64,000 nt of DNA from Pedobacter frigiditerrae (GTDB taxonomy: Bacteria > Bacteroidota > Bacteroidia > Sphingobacteriales > Sphingobacteriaceae). The notes below the pieces were generated by a model. That model searched no databases. It saw only the letters and a list, made by a program, of their open reading frames with translations, and had not been told where the DNA came from. Positions 42,266 to 50,882 of the stretch are shown here, piece after piece. Each line of letters opens with the position of its first letter. Position 1 is the first letter of the stretch. The stretch covers positions 744,001-808,000 of the forward strand of contig NZ_SJSK01000001.1 of the NCBI RefSeq assembly GCF_004331645.1, read 5' to 3'. A program made the translations under genes and the position numbers.

Positions 42266-43909
42266 ATGAAGAAATTATACCTTTTTAACCTGTTTTTTCT
42301 GCTATTGCTATGCAATTCCTTCGCGCAAAATCAACAGGATTACAGCAACAATGCCAAATTAGCCCAAAGGGTTAAAGCACTTGCAGACAAATATCCCCAA
42401 TTAGTTAAATCGAAAACCTTAACGCAAACAGTTGGCGGAAAAGACATTTTAATGTTAACCATCGGCTCTGGCAAAACAGAACAAAAACCAGCAATTGTTG
42501 TGGTTGGTGGCGTAGAAGGTAAACATCTTTTGGGTGTAGAAATGGCGATTGGTTTTGCAGAAAAACTAATGGCATCATCATCTACAGATAGTATTAAAAC
42601 ATTGTTAAACAAACAAACTTTCTATGTTTTCCCGAACATGAGTCCAGATGCTACAGAGCAATATTTTGCAAAAGTGAGATCTGAGAGAAGTGGTAATGCA
42701 ACCAAAACCGACGACGATAGAGATGGGAAGTTAAACGAAGATGATGTTGATGACTTAGATGGAAACGGAAAAATCACAATGATGAGAATCGTGGACCCAA
42801 CAGGAAAGTATAAATTAAATACTGACGACCCTCGTTCTTTATTAGTCGCTGATTTTACCAAAGGTGAAACAGGAAAATACATTTTATTGCCAGAAGGAAT
42901 TGATAATGATAAGGATGGCGAGTTTAACGAAGATGGAGAAGGCGGGATAAGTTTCAATAAAAATTCTAGCTATAATTTTAAACCATTTGTTTCAGGAGCG
43001 GGAGAATATGCAGTTTCAGAAAAAGAAAATAGAGCATTATTTGATTTCTTATATGATGCCTTTAACGTTTATGCCGTTGTAACTTTCGGCCCAACAAATA
43101 ACTTGTCAACGCCAGTTACATTTAATCCAATGGCGCTAACTAAAAGAATAATTACGGGTTGGTATGAGGCGGATGTTAAAGCAAATGCATTAGTTTCTGA
43201 AAGATACAACAAGATTACCAAAACAAAGGATGCTCCAAAAACACAAGCAGAAAGTGGAGATTTTTCTCAATGGGGATATTTTCACTATGGTCGTTTAAGT
43301 TTTAGCACACCGGGTTGGTGGGTTCCTAAAGTTGTTCCCGATTCCGCTCGTAAAGAGAAGAAATTTGTAAATGAAGACCCAATTGCTTCTTATTTGAGAT
43401 GGGCAACAAGCCAAGGAATTACCAATACTTTTACACCGTGGAAAGCAGTAACTCATCCAGATTTTCCTGGACAAACTGTAGAAGTTGGTGGAGTTGACCC
43501 ATTTGTGTTAATCAACCCGCCTTATAAATTGGTAGATGGAATTGTGGCAAAACATACAGATTTTGTGGTGAGCTTGGCAGCAATGGCACCTCAAATAGAT
43601 TTCATTAATTTGAAGACAGAAAAAGTAGCGGATGGATTAACACGCGTTACACTCAGCGTATTAAATACAGGAGATTTGTCTACTTATACCAAAATTGGCG
43701 ATAGAAGTTATTTCTTGAAAAAGATTGTAGTTAAAGTGAATACAAATGCTAATCAAACTGTTGTTAGCGGACGAAAAAACCAATCGTTAGAAAGTATTCA
43801 GGGTAAGGAATACAAAGAATTAACATGGTTGATAAAAGGTAGCGGTAAAGTAACGATCGATGCAGCTAGCCCAACTACAGGAAGTAAATCAATCGAGGTA
43901 TCACTATAA
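42266..43909 (+). CDS. M14 carboxypeptidase-like protein lacking catalytic residues
   Basis: The 547-residue protein has a signal peptide (MKKLYLFNLFFLLLLCNSFAQ). It aligns by eye with the next gene through most of its length but lacks the M14 active site. Where the neighbour has HxxE it has ExxH (GVEGKH, Glu84/His87). The third zinc His is replaced (VTFGPTNN near 274), and the catalytic Glu is replaced by FSTPGWW near 348. Two Ca-loop-like inserts (DDDRDGKLNEDD and DNDKDGEFNEDG) are kept. The start at 42266 is preferred over 42203 because it gives the leader. It is likely a pseudo-enzyme or a binding partner of the paralog. Confidence 0.85.
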   Translation: MKKLYLFNLFFLLLLCNSFAQNQQDYSNNAKLAQRVKALADKYPQLVKSKTLTQTVGGKDILMLTIGSGKTEQKPAIVVVGGVEGKHLLGVEMAIGFAEKLMASSSTDSIKTLLNKQTFYVFPNMSPDATEQYFAKVRSERSGNATKTDDDRDGKLNEDDVDDLDGNGKITMMRIVDPTGKYKLNTDDPRSLLVADFTKGETGKYILLPEGIDNDKDGEFNEDGEGGISFNKNSSYNFKPFVSGAGEYAVSEKENRALFDFLYDAFNVYAVVTFGPTNNLSTPVTFNPMALTKRIITGWYEADVKANALVSERYNKITKTKDAPKTQAESGDFSQWGYFHYGRLSFSTPGWWVPKVVPDSARKEKKFVNEDPIASYLRWATSQGITNTFTPWKAVTHPDFPGQTVEVGGVDPFVLINPPYKLVDGIVAKHTDFVVSLAAMAPQIDFINLKTEKVADGLTRVTLSVLNTGDLSTYTKIGDRSYFLKKIVVKVNTNANQTVVSGRKNQSLESIQGKEYKELTWLIKGSGKVTIDAASPTTGSKSIEVSL

Positions 43910-43924
43910 AAATCAGAAAAGACG

Positions 43925-45655
43925 ATGAAAATTAAACATACAATTCTTCTGGTTGCATTTATTTTGTGTGCCGGAATTTTAAAAGCCCAACAGCCCGAAA
44001 ATATTTTAGCAGCGGTTGGCACACCTCCAAATCCGAAGGTTCAAGTAAGCTGGAATAGATATAACGACCACGCCGCAATAACAGACATTTGCAAAAAATT
44101 AGCTGCGGCTCATCCCAATTTGGTAAAACTTGAATCAATGGGAAAATCCTTTAAAGGGAAAGAGCTTTGGGTAATGACCATTACAGATTCAAAAGTTGGC
44201 AGCGGCGATAAAAAACCCGCTATGTACATTGATGGAAATATCCACTCCAATGAAATTCAAGGTAGTGAGTTTGCTTTATACACCGCTTGGTATTTGGCAG
44301 AAATGTACGCTTCTGGCAATAAAGCAATCATGTCTTTACTGGCGGATAAAACTTTTTATATCGCTCCAACTATCAATCCTGATGCGAGAGATAATTTTAT
44401 TCATCAAGCAAACACCGCACATTCTCCACGAACAGGTTTAATTCCTATCGACAATGACCGTGATGGGACAACAAATGAAGATGGTTTTGATGATTTAGAT
44501 AACGATGGGCAAATTGTAATGATGCGTCGCAAAAGTGTAACTGGTCGTTATAAAGTTGATCCAACCGATAACAGAAGAATGATTTTGGTGAGCGGAGAAG
44601 AAAAGGGAGAATACGAACTTTTGGGCAGCGAAGGAATTGATAATGACGGAGACGGATTTGTAAACGAAGATGGTGAAGGTGCTTATGACCCGAACCGTGA
44701 TTGGGGATGGAACTGGCAACCAAATTACATTCAAGGAGGTGCTTATAAATACCCTTTTTCAATTCCAGAAAACAGAGCGATTGTAGATTTTGTGATGAAA
44801 CATCCTAACATCGCGGCAGCACAATCTTACCACAATAATGGGGGTATGATTTTAAGAGGTCCGGGAGCTTTAGAAGATTTGGATACTTACAATGCGTTAG
44901 ATATTAGAGTTTATGATGCATTAGGTAAAAAAGGTGAAGAAATGCTGCCGGGATATAAATACTTAGTTGTTTATAAAGATTTATATTCTGTTTTTGGGGG
45001 AGAGTTAGATTGGTTTTACGGCGGTAGAGGAATTTATACTTTCTCTAACGAGTTATGGACTGGTTATTCGATGTACAATAAAACTGATGGAGAAGACAGC
45101 CAAACGCAATTATACACTTTCGATAAGGATTTGTTAATGAAAGATGCTTTTGTTGATTGGCATCCTTTTAAACATCCAACTTACGGCGATATAGAGATTG
45201 GTGGTTTCAAGAAAACTTACACTCGTTTACACCCAGGCTTTTTGCTAGAAAGCGATGCGCATCGTAACATGGCTTTCAGTGTTTACCACGCTTACAACAC
45301 GCCAAAATTGTCTGTTGGAGAAATTGAAGTAAAAGATATTGGTGGGTTAACACAGGTTACGGCAATTATCAATAACGAAAGAATGATTCCAACACACTCT
45401 AGTCAGGATGTGAAAAATAACATAGAAACTCCAGATATTATTTCTTTAACTGGCGGAACCGTTGTTGCCGGAATGATTGTAACTAATCGTGATATGAATT
45501 TTACCGTTGAACAAAATAGAGACCCGGCAAATATTAAGGTTCAAAATATCCCTGGAAACTCTTTTGTAACTGTTCGTTGGTTAGTAAAAGGTGGAAGTAA
45601 GTTCACTGTTAATGTGAGTAGTAAAAAAGGTGGTTTAGCCAGTAAATCTAATTAA
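43925..45655 (+). CDS. M14 zinc carboxypeptidase with calcium-loop insert
   Basis: The 576-residue secreted peptidase has a signal peptide to LKAQQ. The M14 zinc site is complete: HSNE (His107, Glu110), His303 in AQSYHNNGG, and the catalytic Glu376 in FSNELW. An insert carries EF-hand-like Asp-rich loops (DNDRDGTTNEDGFDDLDNDG near 177-195 and DNDGDGFVNEDGEG near 239-252), which suggests calcium stabilisation. The C-terminal domain after about 440 is beta-sandwich-like. It lies fifteen bases after the degenerate paralog and nine bases before the S9 peptidase. Confidence 0.92.
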   Translation: MKIKHTILLVAFILCAGILKAQQPENILAAVGTPPNPKVQVSWNRYNDHAAITDICKKLAAAHPNLVKLESMGKSFKGKELWVMTITDSKVGSGDKKPAMYIDGNIHSNEIQGSEFALYTAWYLAEMYASGNKAIMSLLADKTFYIAPTINPDARDNFIHQANTAHSPRTGLIPIDNDRDGTTNEDGFDDLDNDGQIVMMRRKSVTGRYKVDPTDNRRMILVSGEEKGEYELLGSEGIDNDGDGFVNEDGEGAYDPNRDWGWNWQPNYIQGGAYKYPFSIPENRAIVDFVMKHPNIAAAQSYHNNGGMILRGPGALEDLDTYNALDIRVYDALGKKGEEMLPGYKYLVVYKDLYSVFGGELDWFYGGRGIYTFSNELWTGYSMYNKTDGEDSQTQLYTFDKDLLMKDAFVDWHPFKHPTYGDIEIGGFKKTYTRLHPGFLLESDAHRNMAFSVYHAYNTPKLSVGEIEVKDIGGLTQVTAIINNERMIPTHSSQDVKNNIETPDIISLTGGTVVAGMIVTNRDMNFTVEQNRDPANIKVQNIPGNSFVTVRWLVKGGSKFTVNVSSKKGGLASKSN

Positions 45656-45664
45656 TAAAATAAA

Positions 45665-48076
45665 ATGAAAAAATATCTAGTTTTCTTTCTCTTTCTATCA
45701 GCTGCTGCACAAGCACAGCAAGTTGCTCCGTTAACGGTTCAAAAAATAATGAGAGACCCAAAATGGATGGGCGTTGCCCCAACAAATTACCGTTGGTCTG
45801 ACGATAGCAAAACCATTTTTTTTAGCTGGAATCCAGAAAATAAAGAAAAGGATCAAGCCTATAAAGTAAGCGTATTAACCAATAAACCAGAAACTACTGA
45901 AGACAATGCTGCTGAAAAAGCTGCTGGTACAGTTTATACTTACAACAAAGACAAATCTTTAGGTTTATTTGAAAAGGGTGGTGATGTTTATTTGTACAAC
46001 TTCGAACAGAAAAAAGAAACAAGGTTAACCAACACCGTAGACCGCGAAAACGGCACAAAATTTTTGTACAATAACGATGTTATTTTTCAGCGTGGCGATA
46101 ACTTATTTCAATTGAGTTTGTCAACTAGCGAGACTAAACAATTAACAAATTTTGTAAAAGGAAAAAGACCAGGTTTGGGCGGGCCAACCGTTCCTGGAGC
46201 TCCAGAAAGAGTTGCGCCAACAGTTCAAGATACTTGGTTAAAAACGGACCAAACAGAACTATTTGACATCATTAAAAAACGTAATAAAACAGGAGGAAGG
46301 GGACAGGGTTTTGCAGGAGCGGCTGGTGGTCGTCGTTTTGGTTTTGGCAGTGCAGATGCCAACTTTAAAACTATAAAGGCAATTTATTTAGACGATAAAT
46401 TTCTATCTGGTTTAACCGTTAGTCCAGATGGTAGGTTTGTTACTTATCGTTTAACAAGTCCAGTTACTACAAATCATAACACCATTGTTCCAAACTATGT
46501 AACGGCTTCTGGTTATACTGAAGACATTGCTGGTCGTACTAAGGTTGGTGAAACATTAACGGTTTCAGAGAGCTTTATTTATGATGGTACAAAAGACAGC
46601 GTTTATACGGTTCATACTTCTCAAATCCCAGGTATAAAAGATTTGCCAGATTATGTAAAAGATTATCCTAAACAACTAGAAGAGAGAACTAAGAAAAACG
46701 AAGACCGTAAAATCAATTTTGGTTCGCCAATTTGGAATGAAAATGGTACAACAGCTATCATCACCGCAGATGCAAACGATAACAAAGATTTATGGATTTT
46801 AAAGTTAGATGCTAATACGGGGAATGTAAGTATTTTAGACCGTCAACGTGATGAGGCTTGGATAGGCGGACCAGGTGTTGGGCGTAACATAGAATGGATT
46901 GATAACAACCGTTTTTATTTCCAAAGTGAAGCAACGGGTTATTCTCATTTGTATACATATAACATAACTAATGGGGAGAAAAAACAATTGACTAGTGGTA
47001 AATGGGAAGTTCAAAGAGCAATTTTATCTAAAGACAAAACTACTTTTTACATCAGTGGAAATAAGGAACATCCTGGTATTACGCACTTTTATAAGCTAAG
47101 CGTAAATGGTGGCGATTTAGTTCAAATTACAGCAATGAAAGGTGGAAATGAAATTACCATGTCTCCAGACGAAAAATGGTTAGCCATCAATTATTCATAT
47201 ATGGACAAACCTTGGGAGCTTTATATTCAAGCGAATAAACCAGGAGCTAAAGCAGTTCAGATTACCAAATCAACTTCGGCAGAATTTGATAGCTACAAAT
47301 GGCGCCAACCAGATTTGGTTTCATTTAAAAACAGATATGGCGATGATGTGTATGCAAGAGTTTATCCGGCAGCAAATCCACACCCAAATAAACCTGCTGT
47401 AGTTTTTGTACATGGGGCTGGTTATTTACAAAACGTTCATTATTGGTGGAGCCAATATTTTAGAGAATACATGTTCAATAATATGTTAGCAGATAATGGC
47501 TATACTGTTATCGATATCGACTACACGGCAAGCTCTGGTTATGGTAGAAATCACCGTACGGGAATTTATAGGAATATGGGCGGTAAAGATTTAACAGACC
47601 AAGTAGATGGCGTTAAAATGTTGGTAGAGAAGTATGGGGTGAATCCTAAACATATTGGTCTGTATGGCGGCTCTTACGGAGGTTTTATCACCTTGATGGG
47701 ATTGTTTAAGGAACCAGAAGTTTTTGCAGCTGGGGCGGCTTTACGTTCGGTTACAGATTGGGCGCATTATAACCACGGCTACACGGCTAATATTTTAAAT
47801 GAACCTTACAATGACCCAATCGCTTATAAGCGCAGCTCGCCTATTTATTATGCCGATAAATTAAAAGGGAACTTAGTGATGTTGCATGGAATGGTAGATG
47901 TAAATGTTCACTTCCAAGACATCGTACGTTTAACACAACGTTTCATAGAGCTTGGAAAAGATAATTGGGAGCTAGCGGTTTATCCTGTAGAAGACCACGG
48001 CTTTGTAGAGCCAAGCAGCTGGACTGATGAATACAAACGTATTTTTAAAATCTTCGAAACCACTTTGAAGAAATAG
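45665..48076 (+). CDS. S9 family prolyl-oligopeptidase / DPP-IV-like peptidase
   Basis: The 803-residue exported serine peptidase has a signal peptide (MKKYLVFFLFLSAAAQAQQ), an N-terminal beta-propeller of YXXD/TLYW-type repeats, and a C-terminal alpha/beta-hydrolase domain. The catalytic triad is Ser670 (GLYGGSYGG), Asp745 (GMVDVNVH) and His778 (VEDHGF). It probably removes dipeptides from oligopeptides outside the cytosol. With the M14 pair upstream, it makes a three-gene peptide-degrading operon. Confidence 0.94.
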   Translation: MKKYLVFFLFLSAAAQAQQVAPLTVQKIMRDPKWMGVAPTNYRWSDDSKTIFFSWNPENKEKDQAYKVSVLTNKPETTEDNAAEKAAGTVYTYNKDKSLGLFEKGGDVYLYNFEQKKETRLTNTVDRENGTKFLYNNDVIFQRGDNLFQLSLSTSETKQLTNFVKGKRPGLGGPTVPGAPERVAPTVQDTWLKTDQTELFDIIKKRNKTGGRGQGFAGAAGGRRFGFGSADANFKTIKAIYLDDKFLSGLTVSPDGRFVTYRLTSPVTTNHNTIVPNYVTASGYTEDIAGRTKVGETLTVSESFIYDGTKDSVYTVHTSQIPGIKDLPDYVKDYPKQLEERTKKNEDRKINFGSPIWNENGTTAIITADANDNKDLWILKLDANTGNVSILDRQRDEAWIGGPGVGRNIEWIDNNRFYFQSEATGYSHLYTYNITNGEKKQLTSGKWEVQRAILSKDKTTFYISGNKEHPGITHFYKLSVNGGDLVQITAMKGGNEITMSPDEKWLAINYSYMDKPWELYIQANKPGAKAVQITKSTSAEFDSYKWRQPDLVSFKNRYGDDVYARVYPAANPHPNKPAVVFVHGAGYLQNVHYWWSQYFREYMFNNMLADNGYTVIDIDYTASSGYGRNHRTGIYRNMGGKDLTDQVDGVKMLVEKYGVNPKHIGLYGGSYGGFITLMGLFKEPEVFAAGAALRSVTDWAHYNHGYTANILNEPYNDPIAYKRSSPIYYADKLKGNLVMLHGMVDVNVHFQDIVRLTQRFIELGKDNWELAVYPVEDHGFVEPSSWTDEYKRIFKIFETTLKK

Positions 48077-48092
48077 ATTAGACTTTAAGTTT

Positions 48093-48143
48093 AAGCCACA
48101 GATTCGCAGATTATATATATTCTGTTAATCTGTGGCTTTTTTT
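48093..48143 (+). terminator. Palindromic 'AAGCCACAGATT' hairpin, copy 3, acting as terminator
   Basis: AAGCCACAGATT (48093-48104) pairs with AATCTGTGGCTT (48127-48138) and is followed by a T-run, downstream of the S9 gene. Its stem matches copy 2 at 29093-29161. Confidence 0.75.
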
Positions 48144-48499
48144 CGACAAACTTTTTTCGTGGTCTGTTGCTTACAGACTATTTGTTTGCAACTCGCTTTT
48201 ATATCTTGCCAAGAACCACAAACCTTTGTTCTTTAAACCTGACGGAAGGGAAAATACTTTTTGCTTTTCTTAAGCTTTGACAACTTTTATAGCATGATGG
48301 AAAGAATTTGTCAAAGCTAAATCCAAATGGATTGTCTGCCTGCAGTAGGCAGGTAGCGAACGGCGGGACTGCATTAACCAAGAGCTTCATCATTCATTTG
48401 CTAAATTATAAAATAGACAAAAACTAATCTTTCTTAGCGCTATATAGTTTTTGTCTATAAGCCCATCAAGATTAAGTATGTGCTATTAGTTAATCTTGG
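48144..48499. other. Gene-free region with interspersed repeat and inverted repeats
   Basis: No supported gene. It contains CTGCCTGCAGTAGGCAG (near 48340), a common repeat core in related genomes (memory). It also has a perfect 14-base hairpin ATAGACAAAAACTA / TAGTTTTTGTCTAT at 48413-48458 and a 9-base inverted repeat CAAGATTAA ... TTAATCTTG at 48467-48498 that touches the peroxiredoxin promoter. A 64-codon minus-strand frame at 48199-48393 falls in the repeat and is not accepted. Confidence 0.55.
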
Positions 48500-48530
48500 T
48501 TGATAACGACCTTAAATAAGCGTACCTTTG
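48500..48530 (+). promoter_or_regulatory. Promoter of the peroxiredoxin operon
   Basis: TACCTTTG (48523-48530) is an exact -7 element. TTG (48500-48502) or TTGG (48496-48499) serves as -33. The upstream inverted repeat at 48467-48498 could bind a regulator. Confidence 0.6.
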
Positions 48531-48552
48531 CGGCATAAAATTTAAAATAATT

Positions 48553-49185
48553 ATGGCATTTGTAGGTAAAAAGTTCCCAAACGTTAGTATTGATGCAATG
48601 TCCGAAATGGGCGATGATTTGAAAATCAATATATTTGAAGAAGCGACTAGCAAAAACAAAAAAGTATTATTATTCTGGTATCCAAAAGATTTCACTTTTG
48701 TTTGTCCAACAGAATTACACGCATTCCAAGCAGCATTACCAGATTTCGAAAAAAGAAACACAATTGTAATTGGTGCTTCATGTGATACAAACGAAGTTCA
48801 CTTTGCGTGGTTAAACACAGTAAAAGAAAATGGCGGTATTGAAGGCGTAACTTATCCTTTATTAGCTGATACTCATAGACACTTATCTACTATTTTAGAT
48901 ATCCTTGACCAAGAAGTTGCTTATGATGAAGATGGAAACGAATCATTTGCTGGTTCAAATGTTTCTTATCGTGCAACTTATTTAATTGACGAAACTGGTA
49001 AAGTATTCCACGAAAGTGTTAACGATATGCCATTAGGTAGAAACGTTAAAGAATATTTACGTTTAATTGATGCTTATAGCCACGTTCAAAAACATGGTGA
49101 AGTTTGTCCAGCAAACTGGGAAGAAGGAAAAGAAGCAATGAACGCAAACAGAACTGGCGTTGCTGAATATTTAAGCGCAAACTAA
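48553..49185 (+). CDS. 2-Cys peroxiredoxin (AhpC/TSA family)
   Basis: The 210-residue peroxidase has the peroxidatic Cys in DFTFVCPTEL near residue 56 and a resolving Cys in EVCPANW near 181. It reduces hydrogen peroxide and organic hydroperoxides, probably using the thioredoxin encoded 14 bases downstream. It is the first gene of a three-gene redox operon. Confidence 0.95.
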   Translation: MAFVGKKFPNVSIDAMSEMGDDLKINIFEEATSKNKKVLLFWYPKDFTFVCPTELHAFQAALPDFEKRNTIVIGASCDTNEVHFAWLNTVKENGGIEGVTYPLLADTHRHLSTILDILDQEVAYDEDGNESFAGSNVSYRATYLIDETGKVFHESVNDMPLGRNVKEYLRLIDAYSHVQKHGEVCPANWEEGKEAMNANRTGVAEYLSAN

Positions 49186-49199
49186 TTAATTAAAACATT

Positions 49200-49508
49200 A
49201 TGTTTTTAGAATTAACAGAAGACAATCTTCAACAACATTTATCAGACAACACAAAAGTGATGGTGCAATACGCAGCATCATGGTGTGGCAACTGCAGAAT
49301 CATGAAGCCAAAGTTTAAAAAAATGGCCGCTGAAAATGAGGATGTAGCTTTTTTGATTGTTGATGCAGAAAAATATCCTAACTCTAGAAAGTTTGCTAAC
49401 GTTGATAATTTACCAACTTTTGCAGCTTTTGAAAATGGTGCTTTGGTAGACCAAGTGCAAACCAATAAAGCTGAGGGATTGGCAGAATTATTCACAAAAA
49501 TTAACTAG
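49200..49508 (+). CDS. Thioredoxin-family protein (CGNC)
   Basis: The 102-residue single-domain thioredoxin fold has the active site WCGNC near residues 28-32 in place of the usual WCGPC, and cis-Pro in NLPTFAAF. It has no signal peptide, so it is cytosolic. It is presumably the electron donor for the adjacent peroxiredoxin. Confidence 0.93.
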   Translation: MFLELTEDNLQQHLSDNTKVMVQYAASWCGNCRIMKPKFKKMAAENEDVAFLIVDAEKYPNSRKFANVDNLPTFAAFENGALVDQVQTNKAEGLAELFTKIN

Positions 49509-49515
49509 ACTAAAG

Positions 49516-49764
49516 ATGAAGATTCCAGTAATCAGACAACTTTTTCAAAATAGTACTCCAGAAAAACTGGAGGCAACATTAGAAGTTTTAGAAGCTTTTT
49601 GTGAGTTCAGAGGTGTGAGTGAAGAAGAAGTAAACGTGGCAGGAGAAATGATTACCAATATCTGTGGAGCTTTAGAAGTTCACGCAGAAGTAAATGGTGG
49701 CGCACTAGAAAAAGACGCATTAAATGCATTTGCTCAGCGAGTAATGGGTTCAATCGATAGATAA
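49516..49764 (+). CDS. DUF6952 family protein
   Basis: The 82-residue, acidic, all-helical protein (MKIPVIRQLFQNST, then EVLEAFCEFRGVSEEEVNVAGEM) is conserved in Bacteroidetes directly after peroxiredoxin and thioredoxin genes. It has two Cys, at FCEF and NICG. Its function is unknown, and a redox accessory role is inferred only from context. Seven bases separate it from the thioredoxin gene. Confidence 0.82.
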   Translation: MKIPVIRQLFQNSTPEKLEATLEVLEAFCEFRGVSEEEVNVAGEMITNICGALEVHAEVNGGALEKDALNAFAQRVMGSIDR

Positions 49765-49788
49765 TCAATCATCCCTATTTGATTAATA

Positions 49789-49820
49789 CTAAACCCTCCC
49801 GAATTTCGAGAGGGTTTTTT
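49789..49820 (+). terminator. Terminator of the redox operon
   Basis: AAACCCTC ... GAGGGTTT stem with inner CG pairs, followed by TTTTTTG. Confidence 0.85.
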
Positions 49821-49829
49821 GTTTGTTGA

Positions 49830-49895
49830 GACGTTATTGCGAGAGCCCGCTCCAACAATTTGGACGTCGATTTTTCATCGCCCGAAGCAATCTCA
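49830..49895. repeat. ATTGCGAG ... GAAGCAATCTC interspersed repeat, left copy
   Basis: CGTTATTGCGAGAGCCCGC, about 20 variable bases, then CCGAAGCAATCTC. The inverted counterpart is at 50286-50340. Confidence 0.65.
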
Positions 49896-49915
49896 TTTTA
49901 TGTTTAACAACATTT

Positions 49916-50269
49916 CTAATTGAACCCTTCGATAATTAATTCTGCAATTGGTATTTTGAAAACATATAAAATTGAAATTAGTATAATAGTCAATAAGTAA
50001 GATTTCGCATTTCTTAATCGTTGCCTTTTATAGTTATTGCTAACCCCAAGTAGACACAAAATGAGAACTATAATTAAAGCTGCCCAATTCCCTATAAAAA
50101 TGTTGATAGACAGCTCTCCAATTCTTTCGGATTCAGCACCTTCGCCAAATGCAAACCAGTATATTAGAGGAATGGCCAAAAACCACACAAAGCCACACAT
50201 TATAAAAGCTACTGTAAAAACAATTAGAAAATGTAATGGTGCTATCTTAGATTTTAATATCTCTTTCAT
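49916..50269 (-). CDS. Small membrane protein of unknown function
   Basis: The 117-residue protein has three strong hydrophobic segments (LHFLIVFTVAFIMCGFVWFL; NWAALIIVLILCLLGV; LLTIILISILYVFKI) and basic loops. The start at 50269 (MKEILKSK) is chosen because the longer frame to 50341 runs through an interspersed repeat. No family is recognised. It sits alone between two inverted copies of that repeat. Confidence 0.65.
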   Translation of the reverse strand: MKEILKSKIAPLHFLIVFTVAFIMCGFVWFLAIPLIYWFAFGEGAESERIGELSINIFIGNWAALIIVLILCLLGVSNNYKRQRLRNAKSYLLTIILISILYVFKIPIAELIIEGFN

Positions 50270-50285
50270 ACTTTTAATCCATAAG

Positions 50286-50340
50286 GAGATTGCTTCGGTC
50301 ATTACCGATGAAGAATCGGAGAATGAACCTCGCAATGACA
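50286..50340. repeat. ATTGCGAG ... GAAGCAATCTC interspersed repeat, right inverted copy
   Basis: GAGATTGCTTCGG ... CCTCGCAATGACA is the reverse-complement form of the copy at 49830-49895. The two enclose the small membrane protein gene. Confidence 0.65.
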
Positions 50341-50353
50341 AAACTTCTTGGTT

Positions 50354-50806
50354 TTACTTCTCCAAAATCATCTCTACATGAGGTATTCCATCTTCTAAAA
50401 ACTCTTCGCCCTCGGCTACAAAACCAAAACCTTCATAGAATTTTTTAAGGTAGAGCTGTGCGCCAATTCTTATTTTATTGGTTGAATAAGTTTCTAAAGT
50501 GTGAGTAATACTTTTTTCAAGTAAAGTAATTCCAATGCCCAATCCTCTATATTTTGGAGAGGTAATCACTCTTCCGATGCTTGCTTGTGGAAAGGAAGCA
50601 CCGGGCGCAACTAAACGAGTATAAGCGGCCAATTGATCGCCTTGCCAAGCCATTAAATGAAATGACTTTTTATCCTTGCCATCTACATCTTGGTAAACGC
50701 AATTCTGCTCGACAATAAAAACCTCACTTCGCAATTGTAAAATGGCGTAAAGCTCCTTTGTGTTGAGTTCATCAAAAGATTTATAAATCCAAGTTAGTTG
50801 CATCAT
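50354..50806 (-). CDS. GNAT family N-acetyltransferase, ElaA-like
   Basis: The 150-residue protein shows the ElaA pattern: LQLRSEVFIVEQNCVYQDVDGKD near residues 24-46, then the acetyl-CoA loop GRVITSPKYRGLGIG near 98-112 (Q/RxxGxG/A) and FYEGFGFVAEG near 129. The substrate is unknown. The start could be either of two adjacent ATGs. Confidence 0.9.
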   Translation of the reverse strand: MMQLTWIYKSFDELNTKELYAILQLRSEVFIVEQNCVYQDVDGKDKKSFHLMAWQGDQLAAYTRLVAPGASFPQASIGRVITSPKYRGLGIGITLLEKSITHTLETYSTNKIRIGAQLYLKKFYEGFGFVAEGEEFLEDGIPHVEMILEK

Positions 50807-50815
50807 TTATTTGTT

Positions 50816-50872
50816 TGTCATGCTGAGCTTGTCGAAGCATGATGTAAAGTCTTCAACAAGCTCTGACTGACA
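50816..50872. repeat. GTCGAAG / CTTCGAC interspersed repeat, copy 2
   Basis: TGTCATGCTGAGCTTGTCGA ... CTTCAACAAGCTCTGACTGA then CA. It is homologous to 24322-24384 and lies between the GNAT gene and the end of ppc. Confidence 0.65.
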
Positions 50873-50882
50873 ACTTGCTTAA

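Noticed and set aside
48199-48393. 64-codon minus-strand frame (contains NAVPPFATCLL)
   Set aside because: Lies in an interspersed repeat with palindromic CTGCCTGCAGTAGGCAG. It is likely repeat-encoded noise.
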